Of a DNA stretch of 64,000 bases, positions 45,251 to 53,975 are shown in pieces. Origin of the DNA: Lentibacillus populi (lineage in GTDB: Bacteria; Bacillota; Bacilli; Bacillales; Amphibacillaceae); the NCBI GenBank assembly GCA_014642895.1, contig BMJD01000009.1, positions 1 to 64,000 on the forward strand, read 5' to 3'. Both the position numbers and the translations under genes were made by a program. Numbering within the stretch: the stretch's first letter is position 1; each line of letters opens with the position of its first letter. The notes below the pieces were generated by a model. It worked only from the letters and a program-made list of their open reading frames with translations. It had not been told where the DNA came from and ran no database searches.

Positions 45251-45845
45251 AAATGAACGTGTTAAGTTGTATAAAGATTTATTTATAGCTTTTTTTCGGG
45301 CTGGAATGCTCGGTTATGGAGGTGGGCTTTCCGCTATTCCTTTAATGTATAAAGAAGTTGTTGACAATTATAAATGGATGGATGATAACGAGTTCTCAGA
45401 CATCTTGGCGCTTGCAAATACATTACCTGGTCCGATCAATACTAAACTTTCCGGCTATATAGGCTGGCGTCTTAAAGGTTTTTGGGGGCTGCTTACTTGT
45501 ATAATAGCTACAGTTCTGCCAACTGCTTTATTAATGATTTTATTATTAACCATGTTAAATGAATTTAAAGATAAATCCTGGGTTCAAGGGATGGCTAAGG
45601 GTGTTATCCCAGTTGCTGCAGTAATGCTTGGAGTATTAACTATAGATTTTATAAAAAAGTCCAAAAAGTTTTTAGGATGGGTTTCTACAGTTATTCTTAT
45701 AGCGATTAGTGTAATTGTTATAGAATTATTAGGGATACATCCTGCCATATTAATTGCTGTCCTTATATTATATGCGTTATTTTCAAAAAAGGAAAAAGAA
45801 AAAAAGGTTAAAACAGAGCATAAGCATCAGGTGGGTGGATCATGA
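45228..45845 (+). CDS. Chromate transporter (CHR) domain protein, first half of pair
   Basis: A roughly 205-residue protein with six or so hydrophobic segments and the CHR signatures FRAGMLGYGGGLSAIPLM and LALANTLPGPINTKLSGYIG. CHR-family transporters occur as long two-domain or paired short proteins; here it is paired with the next gene. The ATG at 45228 overlaps the GGT end by 23 bp and has a weak ribosome site, so translation may be coupled. CHR proteins move chromate, sulfate-like or other anions. Its place in a peptide/GGT operon suggests a role other than chromate efflux (inference). Confidence 0.85.
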   Translation: MVQLLHGKNERVKLYKDLFIAFFRAGMLGYGGGLSAIPLMYKEVVDNYKWMDDNEFSDILALANTLPGPINTKLSGYIGWRLKGFWGLLTCIIATVLPTALLMILLLTMLNEFKDKSWVQGMAKGVIPVAAVMLGVLTIDFIKKSKKFLGWVSTVILIAISVIVIELLGIHPAILIAVLILYALFSKKEKEKKVKTEHKHQVGGS

Positions 45846-46372
45846 TTTATTGGGAAATTTTCCTGGCAAATTTTATAGCAAATATTTTAGGTTATGGGGG
45901 CGGTCCTGCAACTATTCCATTACTAGAGCATGAGGTTGTTGGGCGCTATCAGTGGTTTACTACTCAAGAGTATAGTGAAATGGTAGCCTTGGGTAATGGT
46001 CTGCCGGGCCCGATAGCAACAAAGCTTGCCGCCTACATTGGTTATGACCAAGGCGGAGTTTTGGGTTCAACAGTTGGAGTCTTTGCCTCTGTATTCCCTT
46101 CATTAATTCTGTTAATTATGCTATTAGGATTGTTACTTAAATATAAGAATTCCCCAGGTGTAAAGAAATTAACTAAGGTTGTGCGTCCAACAATTGCAGT
46201 GTTGCTTGGTATAATGACATATGATTTTTTCTTTAATTCTTATTTTGAAATTGGCATCGGGCATACAATATTAATAACGCTTGCTAGTTATTTTCTTTTG
46301 GAAAAAAAGGGGGTTAACCCAGCATATGTAGTTTTAGGTGCATTAGTGTACGGAGCCGTATTTTTGGGGTAA
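45842..46372 (+). CDS. Chromate transporter (CHR) domain protein, second half of pair
   Basis: A 176-residue membrane protein with the same CHR motifs, IANILGYGGGPATIPLLE and ALGNGLPGPIATKLAAYIG, and inverted polarity expected against its partner. The start overlaps the first CHR gene by four bases (ATGA). Together they form the split transporter. It is the last gene of the eight-gene operon from 38240. Confidence 0.85.
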   Translation: MIYWEIFLANFIANILGYGGGPATIPLLEHEVVGRYQWFTTQEYSEMVALGNGLPGPIATKLAAYIGYDQGGVLGSTVGVFASVFPSLILLIMLLGLLLKYKNSPGVKKLTKVVRPTIAVLLGIMTYDFFFNSYFEIGIGHTILITLASYFLLEKKGVNPAYVVLGALVYGAVFLG

Positions 46373-47176
46373 AGTAAACAGTCTTTGTTTTAGAGCATGT
46401 GATTAAATTTGAATTCATAGTGTTATTACCTTTCAAAATAACAGAACCTACGCTTAAGAGGTAAATAAAAATAGATTGAGGGTTGTCGTGCCGGGAAGAA
46501 CCCGAATCAGGTATTGGTGAGCAAAAAATTCAATTTTCACTGAAAATAAGCAGGATTTTACTTCGAAAAAAAGAGTACCTCCTTAGACCCTAACCAATGA
46601 GGTGAGTCCGCTGAATAAACAGAGGGATGTCAGGGGTCTTTATGCCTGTTTTTACGATTTGTTTTTATGCTGCGTATTTTTCAGAATATGGGATTATCAT
46701 ATTACAAATTTTGTAAGCTTAGCCTGATGACATTGGGCAACGATCCCTAAGAAGTGGCATTGCGGTCATGGGCAAGCAGCTCCGCTGTGGTTACGCCGCT
46801 ATCTCCGGTAGTTGTTCTCTTATGTCATAATGCTAATTTTCTTGGCAATAGTGGCTCAAAAATATGGAAAAGCTGGCTCAGATGGATGGTGATATTCAAG
46901 GACCGGAAACCGGATATCGAGGCGAGGAAGCTGGAGCTAAACCATTCGCAGTACAGAAAAACATGAAGGTGAGAATATTTTTTTGAGGATCTTTTAGCAT
47001 TTGCGGAATGGTTAAGGGGAACTGTTCACACTGGGGAACAGTTCCCCACCTAGTCTAATTAAGCAAATATAAAAACTGTTAAAAAGTATTGACAATTATG
47101 AATGCATACATTATTATTCTAATTAATCAATAACAAGGAATACTGTTCTCATATGAGGGACTAAAGGAGTCTTGAG
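46373..47176 (+). other. Intergenic region with decayed sequence, hairpin and IclR promoter
   Basis: No intact gene is supported. Fragments around 46750-46990 read in broken frames (FLAIVAQKYGKAGSDG; DIQGPETGYRGEEAGAKPF) and look like the decayed end of a membrane protein. A perfect 12-bp stem GGGGAACTGTTC / GAACAGTTCCCC spans 47016-47047. The promoter TTGACA (47089-47094), 17 bases, TATTAT (47112-47117) serves the IclR gene. Confidence 0.5.
47089..47117 (+). promoter_or_regulatory. Promoter of the IclR gene
   Basis: TTGACA and TATTAT at 17-base spacing. The spacer carries a near-palindromic ATGAATGCATACAT where an IclR protein could bind and repress its own gene. Confidence 0.65.
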
Positions 47177-47965
47177 ATGTCAACAACAAAGAAAAGTATT
47201 TTGGAAACAGGGGACAGGCTTCTTAAACTTCTGGAACATTTTACGGAGGAGAAGCCGGAGTGGGGAGTGGCCGAACTTAGTAAAGAACTTGAACTGAATA
47301 AAAGTATTATTCATCGGATGCTAGTGACTTTGGAAAACCGGAATTTTTTAAAGCAAAATCTGGAAACGAAAAAGTATTCCTTAGGAGTAAAATTATTTGA
47401 ACTTGGCATGATTGTTTCCAGACAAATGAATTTGCTTGATGTGTCAAAGTCGACCATAAATGATCTAGCGGAGAAAACCGGAGAAACGGTATTGTTAGAG
47501 GTCGTAAGCGACCAGGAAAGTCTATGTGTCGGGATAAAAGAGAGTAAACAAGGGTTGAAATGTACATCCCGGTTGGGAGCGCGAGTTCCATTATACGCCG
47601 GAGCGCCGACAAAAGTGTTAATGGCACATTTGACGGAGGCAGAGGTTGATAACGTCATAAAAACAGGTTTGAAAAAATTCACGGAAAATACGATAACAGA
47701 TCCAGATAAATTAAAAAAACAATTAAAAGCTATTCGTAAAAAAGGGTATAGCGTTACATATGGAGAACTGGATTTGGGATCGCTTGCTATTTCATTTCCA
47801 GTCCGGAATTATAAGGGGGAAGTAGCAGCATCTATCTCGTTAGTAGGACCGGAATTCAGAATGGAGGAAAAACTGGATCAGTATATTCGTTTTTGCAAAG
47901 AGGCAGCAAATTCTATCTCAAAAGAACTGGGATATACTGCAGTCAAAAAATCGCATGTGCTTTAA
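47177..47965 (+). CDS. IclR family transcriptional regulator
   Basis: A 262-residue regulator with an N-terminal winged helix (LLKLLEHFTEEKPEWGVAEL, ELNKSIIHRMLVTLENRNFL) and the C-terminal GAF-like effector domain (GARVPLYAGAPTKVLMAHL, KKGYSVTYGELDLGSLAISF, VAASISLVGPEFRM). IclR proteins sense carboxylates or aromatic compounds. It is placed directly before the DUF3100-amidohydrolase genes, with a small hairpin CGTCCCT/AGGGACG (48014-48032) between. It probably controls them. Confidence 0.9.
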   Translation: MSTTKKSILETGDRLLKLLEHFTEEKPEWGVAELSKELELNKSIIHRMLVTLENRNFLKQNLETKKYSLGVKLFELGMIVSRQMNLLDVSKSTINDLAEKTGETVLLEVVSDQESLCVGIKESKQGLKCTSRLGARVPLYAGAPTKVLMAHLTEAEVDNVIKTGLKKFTENTITDPDKLKKQLKAIRKKGYSVTYGELDLGSLAISFPVRNYKGEVAASISLVGPEFRMEEKLDQYIRFCKEAANSISKELGYTAVKKSHVL

Positions 47966-48071
47966 AATTAAATTTTATTATCGCTGCTTTTTTTTAATTA
48001 GATGATGAAATAACGTCCCTTATATAGGGACGATTAAATGTCAGTTTTTAATCAACTAAGGGAGGGTCTTA

Positions 48072-48944
48072 ATGCCAATTAAATCTTATCGTGGTATTGG
48101 GGATAGATTTCAATCGGAATACAAGATTTATCTTGCTGTTCTAGTCATTGTCATCATAGCGGAATTGATCGGGACAAAAGAATTCAGCATCGGTCCAGGA
48201 GCCATGATTTTTTTCCCGATGTTTTATGGACTTATTCTCGGGGTGCTGCTAGTACCGCAAATAACTGGTTTTTTCAAAATCAAAGAAGTAAAGGCGGCAT
48301 CTACACTGGTTCTAGTTGCTATTACGCCTTTTATGGCAAAACTTGGTGTCATGGCGGGCGGAAATTTGCCAAAACTTGTCGAAGTGGGACCTGCCTTGGT
48401 ATTGCAAGAGTTTGGCAATTTAGGGACGATTTTGATAGCGCTACCACTAGCAATACTATTAGGTCTGAAGCGGGAAGCTATCGGAGCAACGCATTCCATT
48501 TGCCGGGAATCCAACCTCGGTTTAGTCACGCATGTTTATGGTCCGGATTCTCCTGAAACAAGAGGAACGCTGTCTATTTACGTTATCGGCTATATTATTG
48601 GCGTTATTTATTTCGGCTTTTTAGCTAGTGCTGCGGCCTCAATGAAGATATTTCATCCGCTTGCTTTAGCGATGGCTTCAGGTGCTGGAAGTGGAAGCAT
48701 GATGGCTGCATCGACAGGGGTATTGGCCAATATTTATCCGGATATGGCAGAGGATATTCTTGTTCTTGGTGCTGCAAGCGATATGCTGACAGGTGTAACC
48801 GGGTTGTACGTCGGCTTGTTTATTGCCTTGCCGTTAGCAACAAAGCTTTATGAATTTCTTGAACCAAGGATGCGCAAGATCAGTTTGAAAAGTGCCAGTA
48901 CGGTACCAAATGCAGAGGAGGAATCGAAACATGAAAATGCGTGA
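48072..48944 (+). CDS. DUF3100 family membrane protein
   Basis: A 290-residue membrane protein with about eight to nine hydrophobic segments, of the uncharacterised DUF3100 family. Conserved stretches are EFSIGPGAMIFFPMFYGLIL, LGLKREAIGATHSICRESN and LAMASGAGSGSMMAASTGVL. The glycine/serine-rich segment could line a substrate path. Its operon with an IclR regulator and an amidohydrolase suggests an importer for the amidohydrolase substrate, which is an inference. It overlaps the following small membrane gene by 14 bp. Confidence 0.82.
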   Translation: MPIKSYRGIGDRFQSEYKIYLAVLVIVIIAELIGTKEFSIGPGAMIFFPMFYGLILGVLLVPQITGFFKIKEVKAASTLVLVAITPFMAKLGVMAGGNLPKLVEVGPALVLQEFGNLGTILIALPLAILLGLKREAIGATHSICRESNLGLVTHVYGPDSPETRGTLSIYVIGYIIGVIYFGFLASAAASMKIFHPLALAMASGAGSGSMMAASTGVLANIYPDMAEDILVLGAASDMLTGVTGLYVGLFIALPLATKLYEFLEPRMRKISLKSASTVPNAEEESKHENA

Positions 48945-49377
48945 TTGGACATTTTTATTGATCATCGTTTCGATTATCATTATAGTTTCAAATTTTGTAG
49001 GATATGACGTTGCCATGATGGAATCGATTCCAGGCGTTCTAATCCTAGCCGCTATAACACTGATCGGGTATGGAGCCAGCAAAGTAATTCCGCTAAAAAT
49101 GCCGATGATACTCTATGTTTCGCTAATTGGATTGATTGTCGCCTGCCCAATTTCTCCGGTTTCGGATTTTGTGATTGAGCAAACTGGCAAAATTTCATTC
49201 ATGGCTCCTGTTACAGCAGTCGGCGCATTTGCCGGAATCGCCATGGGAAAGGATTTGAAAGCTTTCAAGGAACAAAGCTGGAAAATGGTTCTGATCGGGA
49301 TTGTTGTTTTCACTGGAACATTTTTCGGATCAGCGATTGTTGCTCAAATCGTTTTGAAATTGACAAATGCAATCTAA
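48931..49377 (+). CDS. Small membrane protein, partner of DUF3100
   Basis: A 148-residue membrane protein with about five hydrophobic segments (DWTFLLIIVSIIIIVSNFVG, GVLILAAITLIGYGASKVI, ILYVSLIGLIVACPIS, APVTAVGAFAGIAMGKDL and a last helix ending QIVLKLTNAI). The ATG at 48931 follows AGGAGG and lies inside the end of the DUF3100 gene, so the two are translationally coupled and probably form one complex. I do not know its family by name. Confidence 0.75.
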   Translation: MKMRDWTFLLIIVSIIIIVSNFVGYDVAMMESIPGVLILAAITLIGYGASKVIPLKMPMILYVSLIGLIVACPISPVSDFVIEQTGKISFMAPVTAVGAFAGIAMGKDLKAFKEQSWKMVLIGIVVFTGTFFGSAIVAQIVLKLTNAI

Positions 49378-49427
49378 AATAAAGGAACTAAATCACGATA
49401 ATAAGACAAAAAGTGAGGTATTTCATC

Positions 49428-50765
49428 ATGCAATGTGATCTAGTAATAAAAGGTTGTTCCGTATTAACACCGGAATTTGAAGTTAAGGAAAATCAGAATG
49501 TTTATATAAAGGACTCCAAAATTATTAAAATTGATGATTCAGCAGTGCTAGCGGAAATATACGAATCAAGTGAAACGCTTAATGGAAAAGGAAAACTTTT
49601 AATGCCTGGTCTGATTGACGCCCATACGCATACATGCCAGCAATTGCTTCGCGGCAGAACAATGGATGAATACCCAATGATTTGGGCCCGTATTCTTGTT
49701 CCTTTTGAAAGCAATCTTGATAGTGATACAGTTTATACGAGCGCACAATTAAGCTGTTTGGAAATGATCAAATCTGGAACAACAGGTTTTGCAGATTCAG
49801 GCGGTCTTCATATGGATCGAGTGGTTGAAGCTACAATTGAATCAGGCATGCGTGCGGCAATAACGAAATCATCAATGGATATGGGAGCTTTTATTCCGGA
49901 TGTCATGATAGGAAGTCCTGATGAGATAATCACAGATGTTGAAAATTTGTACAAAGACTACAATGGAACCGGTGATGGCAGAATTCAGATTTGGTTTGCG
50001 CTGAGACAGGTGATGACCTGTTCCCCGAGATTGATCGAGAAAACTGCGGAGAAGGCGGCGTTATATAAGACTGGATTACATGCCCATCTGGCAGAACATC
50101 GTGATGAAGTCAGTTTTTGTCTGCAAAATTACAAAATGAGACCAGCAGAATTATTAGATGAATACGGTGCGTTGGGCCCTAATCTATTGACTGCCCATAA
50201 CGTTGCGTTATCTGAACAGGAAATTGATTTATTGTGTGACAGGGAAGTAAAGGTTGTGCATTGTCCGCGCAACAATTTTGCTAGTCACGGTTTTCCGAAA
50301 ACGCCAAGAATGCTACAAGAAGGAATATCAATTGGGATAGGATCAGACGGAGCGGCCGGAGCAAGTCTGTCGCTGTTTGATGAAATGCGAGTCTTCAGGT
50401 CCGGATTACATGCTTTCTGGGGATTGCCTGTCTTTGACCCTGTCGTGATACCTGCCAAGGAGTTATTGAAAATGATCACTTCAGGCGGTGCTAATGCCTT
50501 GCAATTAGGAGATGAAATCGGAACAATTGAAGTAGGTAAAAAAGCGGATTTGATTCTCGTAGACATTGACCAGCCACATATTAGCCCGACCTATAACATG
50601 ATAAATACAATTGTAGAAGCAGTAAATGGGAATGATGTTGTAGATAGCATTATTGACGGAAAAATTGTCATGAAAAATAGGGAAGTACTAACGCTGGATG
50701 AAGAGCATATTTTATATGAAAGCAAAAAAGGAATGAAATTTATGGTAGAGAAAACTGGGATTTAG
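49428..50765 (+). CDS. ATZ/TRZ-type amidohydrolase
   Basis: A 445-residue metal-dependent hydrolase of the amidohydrolase superfamily, subtype ATZ/TRZ/cytosine deaminase-like. The metal ligands are the HxH in LIDAHTHTCQQLLRGR, the His in GLHAHLAEHRDEV, the His in LLTAHNVALSEQEID and the Asp in GIGSDGAAGASLSLF. This subgroup deaminates or dechlorinates N-heterocycles such as purines and triazines. The true substrate is unknown. ATG at 49428 lies nine bases after GTGAGG; the GTG at 49413 overlaps that site. It is the last gene of the IclR operon. Confidence 0.88.
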   Translation: MQCDLVIKGCSVLTPEFEVKENQNVYIKDSKIIKIDDSAVLAEIYESSETLNGKGKLLMPGLIDAHTHTCQQLLRGRTMDEYPMIWARILVPFESNLDSDTVYTSAQLSCLEMIKSGTTGFADSGGLHMDRVVEATIESGMRAAITKSSMDMGAFIPDVMIGSPDEIITDVENLYKDYNGTGDGRIQIWFALRQVMTCSPRLIEKTAEKAALYKTGLHAHLAEHRDEVSFCLQNYKMRPAELLDEYGALGPNLLTAHNVALSEQEIDLLCDREVKVVHCPRNNFASHGFPKTPRMLQEGISIGIGSDGAAGASLSLFDEMRVFRSGLHAFWGLPVFDPVVIPAKELLKMITSGGANALQLGDEIGTIEVGKKADLILVDIDQPHISPTYNMINTIVEAVNGNDVVDSIIDGKIVMKNREVLTLDEEHILYESKKGMKFMVEKTGI

Positions 50766-51103
50766 TTATGAGAGGGCGGTTGTCCCTACATAGGGGTAAT
50801 TCCCAAGTAAACTCAAATGGAACAGTCCTCTCCTTATTTCAATAAAACTCAAGAAACATTTCACAACTTAATAAGTTTACAAGAACTAAAGTTTGAAACT
50901 TATTTTTCAAGGTACGAAGTTTGAGACTGAACAAATAACCCACATCCTAAAATGGTTGTGGGTTTTTGTTATTGCAACGAAATACAAATTTAATAATTTT
51001 ATTTAAACGCTTTACATGAAAACACTTTCATGATATATTCATTATAATGAATTATATAAAATAAAATATACATCATAATGTATTTGGAGGGGATAGCAAT
51101 AAC
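50766..51103 (+). promoter_or_regulatory. Intergenic region: terminator, candidate cre and GntR operators
   Basis: A terminator lies at 50937-50970. TGAAAACACTTTCA (51017-51030) matches the cre consensus except for one position. TCATTATAATGA (51039-51050) is a perfect palindrome and ATACAT-CATA-ATGTAT (51068-51083) another inverted repeat just before the GntR start. These are the likely control sites of the next operon. Confidence 0.55.
50937..50970 (+). terminator. Rho-independent terminator
   Basis: AACCCACA (50937-50944) pairs with TGTGGGTT (50957-50964) and is followed by TTTGTTATT. It ends the amidohydrolase operon. Confidence 0.8.
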
Positions 51104-51844
51104 ATGTCGCAAATTAAAACACCCTTATACAAGAAAGTCCAGAAGAAAATACTAAATGAAATAATTCAAAATATGAAAGAAGGTGATTTATTACCCATTG
51201 AAACAGACTTAGAAAAAAAGTACGACGTTAGCAGAATAACGATCCGCAAAGCTATTGATGAATTGGTTTTAGAAGGTTTTGTTGAAAAAATTCAGGGCCG
51301 TGGAACAATCGTTAGGTCAACAAAAATAATACAAGATGCAAGTACCATAACTAGTTGGACAGAAGAAATGAATCTAAAAGGGAAAAAGCCAGATACTGAA
51401 AGGCTTAGAATTTTCGAAGTAAAACCATCCAAAAAAATAAAAGAAAAACTAAATCTTCATTCAAGTGAAAAAGTCATTTGTGTAGAAAGAATTCGATTAG
51501 TCGACGGAGAACCAATCGCTTTAATGTTTAATTATCTAAGAGAAAAATATATCCCTGGTTTTCTAGAAAAAGGATTTACCAGAGAATCATTGTATGAAGA
51601 GCTTGAAAAAAATTACAACATTATACTAGAGGAAGCCAATGAACAAATAAGAGCTAGATTAGCTACAGATTTGGAAGCGTCTGCATTACGTATTTCCCCT
51701 GGAGATGCCATCCTGCAGATTACAAGGACCACGTATTTACCAAATGGTACACCATTCGAGATGGTTGAAATGATTAGTAGATCTGACAAGTATGAATATC
51801 ATATAAAAGTCTCCGGAAGAGATAAAAATAAAGTAATAAGGTAG
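51104..51844 (+). CDS. GntR family regulator with UTRA domain
   Basis: A 246-residue regulator of the HutC/UTRA branch. The winged helix is LYKKVQKKILNEIIQNMKEG, then LEKKYDVSRITIRKAIDELV with the wing QGRGTIVRS. The UTRA domain (about 80-240) ends in FEMVEMISRSDKYEYHIK. UTRA regulators sense small sugar phosphates, amines or acids. It is the first gene of the PTS-hydrolase operon and likely binds the palindromes at 51039-51083. Confidence 0.9.
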   Translation: MSQIKTPLYKKVQKKILNEIIQNMKEGDLLPIETDLEKKYDVSRITIRKAIDELVLEGFVEKIQGRGTIVRSTKIIQDASTITSWTEEMNLKGKKPDTERLRIFEVKPSKKIKEKLNLHSSEKVICVERIRLVDGEPIALMFNYLREKYIPGFLEKGFTRESLYEELEKNYNIILEEANEQIRARLATDLEASALRISPGDAILQITRTTYLPNGTPFEMVEMISRSDKYEYHIKVSGRDKNKVIR

Positions 51845-51856
51845 GGGGATAACGTG

Positions 51857-52291
51857 ATGACGCTACTAAAAGAAAAGGCAGTTCTTTTGGACGCTGAGGC
51901 AGATAATGCAATTGAGGCTATAAGGTTAAGTGGCAGGTTACTAGTTGAAGCTGGTTATGCTACTGAACAATACGTGGAGGCAATGGTAAAGGGGTATCGG
52001 GATGTAGGGCCATATATTGTTATAGCACCCGGGATAGCTATTCCACACTCTCGACCAGAAAACGGAGCTTTATCCGCAGGGTTTTCATTAGTAAGACTAA
52101 AGGAGCCAATTGAATTTCAGCATGAAAAAAATGACCCTGTCCAATTAGTTTGTGCGATTACTGGAGTTGGAAATACTGGGCACATTGAAATGTTACAAAA
52201 AATTGCTACCATTCTGGGTGATGATGAAAAGCTTGATCAAATTTTAAAAGCAGAAAATTATGAAGAAATAACAAAAATAATAACGATATAG
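51857..52291 (+). CDS. PTS EIIA, ascorbate/mannitol-type
   Basis: A 144-residue phosphocarrier of the fructose/mannitol EIIA fold. The active histidine lies in APGIAIPHSRPENGA, the family motif. It passes phosphate from HPr to the EIIB of the next gene. The ATG at 51857 follows GGGGG with a short spacing; the preceding GTG at 51854 is the alternative. It belongs to an ascorbate-class (UlaC-like) transporter by the company of its IIC partner. Confidence 0.9.
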   Translation: MTLLKEKAVLLDAEADNAIEAIRLSGRLLVEAGYATEQYVEAMVKGYRDVGPYIVIAPGIAIPHSRPENGALSAGFSLVRLKEPIEFQHEKNDPVQLVCAITGVGNTGHIEMLQKIATILGDDEKLDQILKAENYEEITKIITI

Positions 52292-52309
52292 GAGTGGGGA
52301 GTGGAAAAC

Positions 52310-52594
52310 ATGTATATATTAAGTGTTTGCGGAATGGGTTTTGGTACGAGTTTAATGTTATTAATGGATATTCAATCAATGGCAAAGGAAAATGGTTATA
52401 AAGTAGATGGAGAGGCTACTGATCTTGGAAGCGCTAAAGGAAAATCATGCGACTTTATGGTTGCTTCAAGTGAAATTGCGAATGAGCTATCTAGTGAGGA
52501 TGTCCCAATTATATCAATTGATAATTTACTAGATAAAAACGAAATTAAGGAAAAAGTACTTCCAATGATAGAAAAGTTATCTAAGGAGGGATAA
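52310..52594 (+). CDS. PTS EIIB, ascorbate-type
   Basis: A 94-residue EIIB (UlaB/SgaB class) whose phosphocysteine is in LSVCGMGFGTSLML at residue 7. Length is right for the family. The ATG at 52310 lies nine bases after GGGGAG; the GTG at 52301 is less likely. It overlaps nothing and sits 2 bp before the IIC gene. Confidence 0.9.
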   Translation: MYILSVCGMGFGTSLMLLMDIQSMAKENGYKVDGEATDLGSAKGKSCDFMVASSEIANELSSEDVPIISIDNLLDKNEIKEKVLPMIEKLSKEG

Positions 52595-52596
52595 AT

Positions 52597-53865
52597 GTGA
52601 TCGATTTATTGGTTTCCATCCTTAGTAACCCATCGATAATAATAGCCATCATAGCTGGATTAGGTTTAATATTGCTTCGTAAATCTACTTCGGATGTCAT
52701 TAAAGGTACGATGAAAACATTATTTGGATTTTTAATTCTGCAACAGGGGTCCAACATCATTGTAAATTCATTAGTACCATTCAGTACAATGTTCACGGAG
52801 GCTTTTGGATTAACAGGTATCGTGGCAGAAGACAATGCAATAGCAGCAGCAGTACAAACTGTATTGGGGAAGGAAACTGCATTTATTTTAATTTTTTCTT
52901 TTCTCATTAATGTTCTGATTGCACGTTTTACCAAATTTAAATATATCTTCTTAACAGGACATATGATGTTTTCCTTTGCAGCTACGATGGCAATTGTACT
53001 CAGCCAAATGGGTTTATCAAGTGAAATGACTATAGTTTTAGGATCGATTATACAAGGTATTTCAATGGTTATTTTCCCTGCTATTTCACAATCGTCTGTT
53101 AGAAAAGTTACCGGCAATGACAATGTTGCGTTTGGCTTTTGGGGAAGTTCCTGGATTTCCCTATCTGGATGGGTTGGAGGAAAATTTGGGAATAAGGAAC
53201 AATCTGCTGAAGATGTCAAGGTTCCTAAATCACTAGACTTTCTAAAAGATATGAGTATCTTAATGGGAATAATAATGGTAATAGTTTATGTAGTAACCGC
53301 CACTTTCGTCGATGCAGAAACAATGAATGAAATATCGGGTGGAGTAAATCGTTATCAATTTGCTATATTCCAGGCATTAGGATTTGTGGTAGGAATTTTG
53401 ATTCTATTAATGGGTGTTCGAATGTTTTTAGCAGAAATAGTTCCTGCATTTAAAGGAATTGGCGAAAAGATTGTACCAGGTGCAAAGCCAGCACTGGACG
53501 TTCCAATTTTTTATTCTTTTGCGCCTGTTGCTGTCACAATTGGCTTTTTAGCAGCATTAGTTGGCGGGTTAATTGTGACCTTTATGTCTAGCTTCTTGCC
53601 GGTTGCAGTTCTTCCTTCGGTAATTGGATTATTTTTCATGGGTGGGGCTGCTGGTGTATTTGGTAATGCCAGGGGTGGATTACGCGGCGCAATAGTAAGT
53701 GGCTTTTTCTTAGGACTTACCTTTTCCTTATTAGTTGCTATTGCGTACCCGTTAGTAGATTTATCTCAATACGGAGTTAGTGGATTATGGTTTGCGTCAC
53801 CAGATGCAATTATTGTTGTTATCCTTATCAAATTAATTGGGTTACTTTTTGGAGTAGGGATTTAA
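52597..53865 (+). CDS. PTS EIIC, ascorbate-type (UlaA-like)
   Basis: A 422-residue membrane permease of the UlaA/SgaT class. About eleven hydrophobic segments are present, with the class motifs TLFGFLILQQGSNIIVNSL, FSFAATMAIVLSQMG and the repeat half GFLAALVGGLIVTFMSS with PLFxMGGAAG-like IGLFFMGGAAGVFGNARGG. The GTG start follows AAGGAGG. UlaA itself imports L-ascorbate as its 6-phosphate. Here the downstream enzymes (phosphotriesterase-like, KDPG aldolase-like, creatininase-like) are not the Ula set, so the sugar is unknown. Confidence 0.9.
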   Translation: MIDLLVSILSNPSIIIAIIAGLGLILLRKSTSDVIKGTMKTLFGFLILQQGSNIIVNSLVPFSTMFTEAFGLTGIVAEDNAIAAAVQTVLGKETAFILIFSFLINVLIARFTKFKYIFLTGHMMFSFAATMAIVLSQMGLSSEMTIVLGSIIQGISMVIFPAISQSSVRKVTGNDNVAFGFWGSSWISLSGWVGGKFGNKEQSAEDVKVPKSLDFLKDMSILMGIIMVIVYVVTATFVDAETMNEISGGVNRYQFAIFQALGFVVGILILLMGVRMFLAEIVPAFKGIGEKIVPGAKPALDVPIFYSFAPVAVTIGFLAALVGGLIVTFMSSFLPVAVLPSVIGLFFMGGAAGVFGNARGGLRGAIVSGFFLGLTFSLLVAIAYPLVDLSQYGVSGLWFASPDAIIVVILIKLIGLLFGVGI

Positions 53866-53975
53866 GCATATTGAGTAATTGATGTGAAAACCTGGGCTTT
53901 CTATCGCGTGAATCTATTTTGGCGAGTTGCCTAAAAGCCCTTATAAACTACAACTTAGAGATAGGAGTTTTTCAA

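Noticed and set aside
46750-46990. Possible membrane protein gene
   Set aside because: Reading frames are broken every few tens of codons and no start is credible; kept only as decayed sequence.
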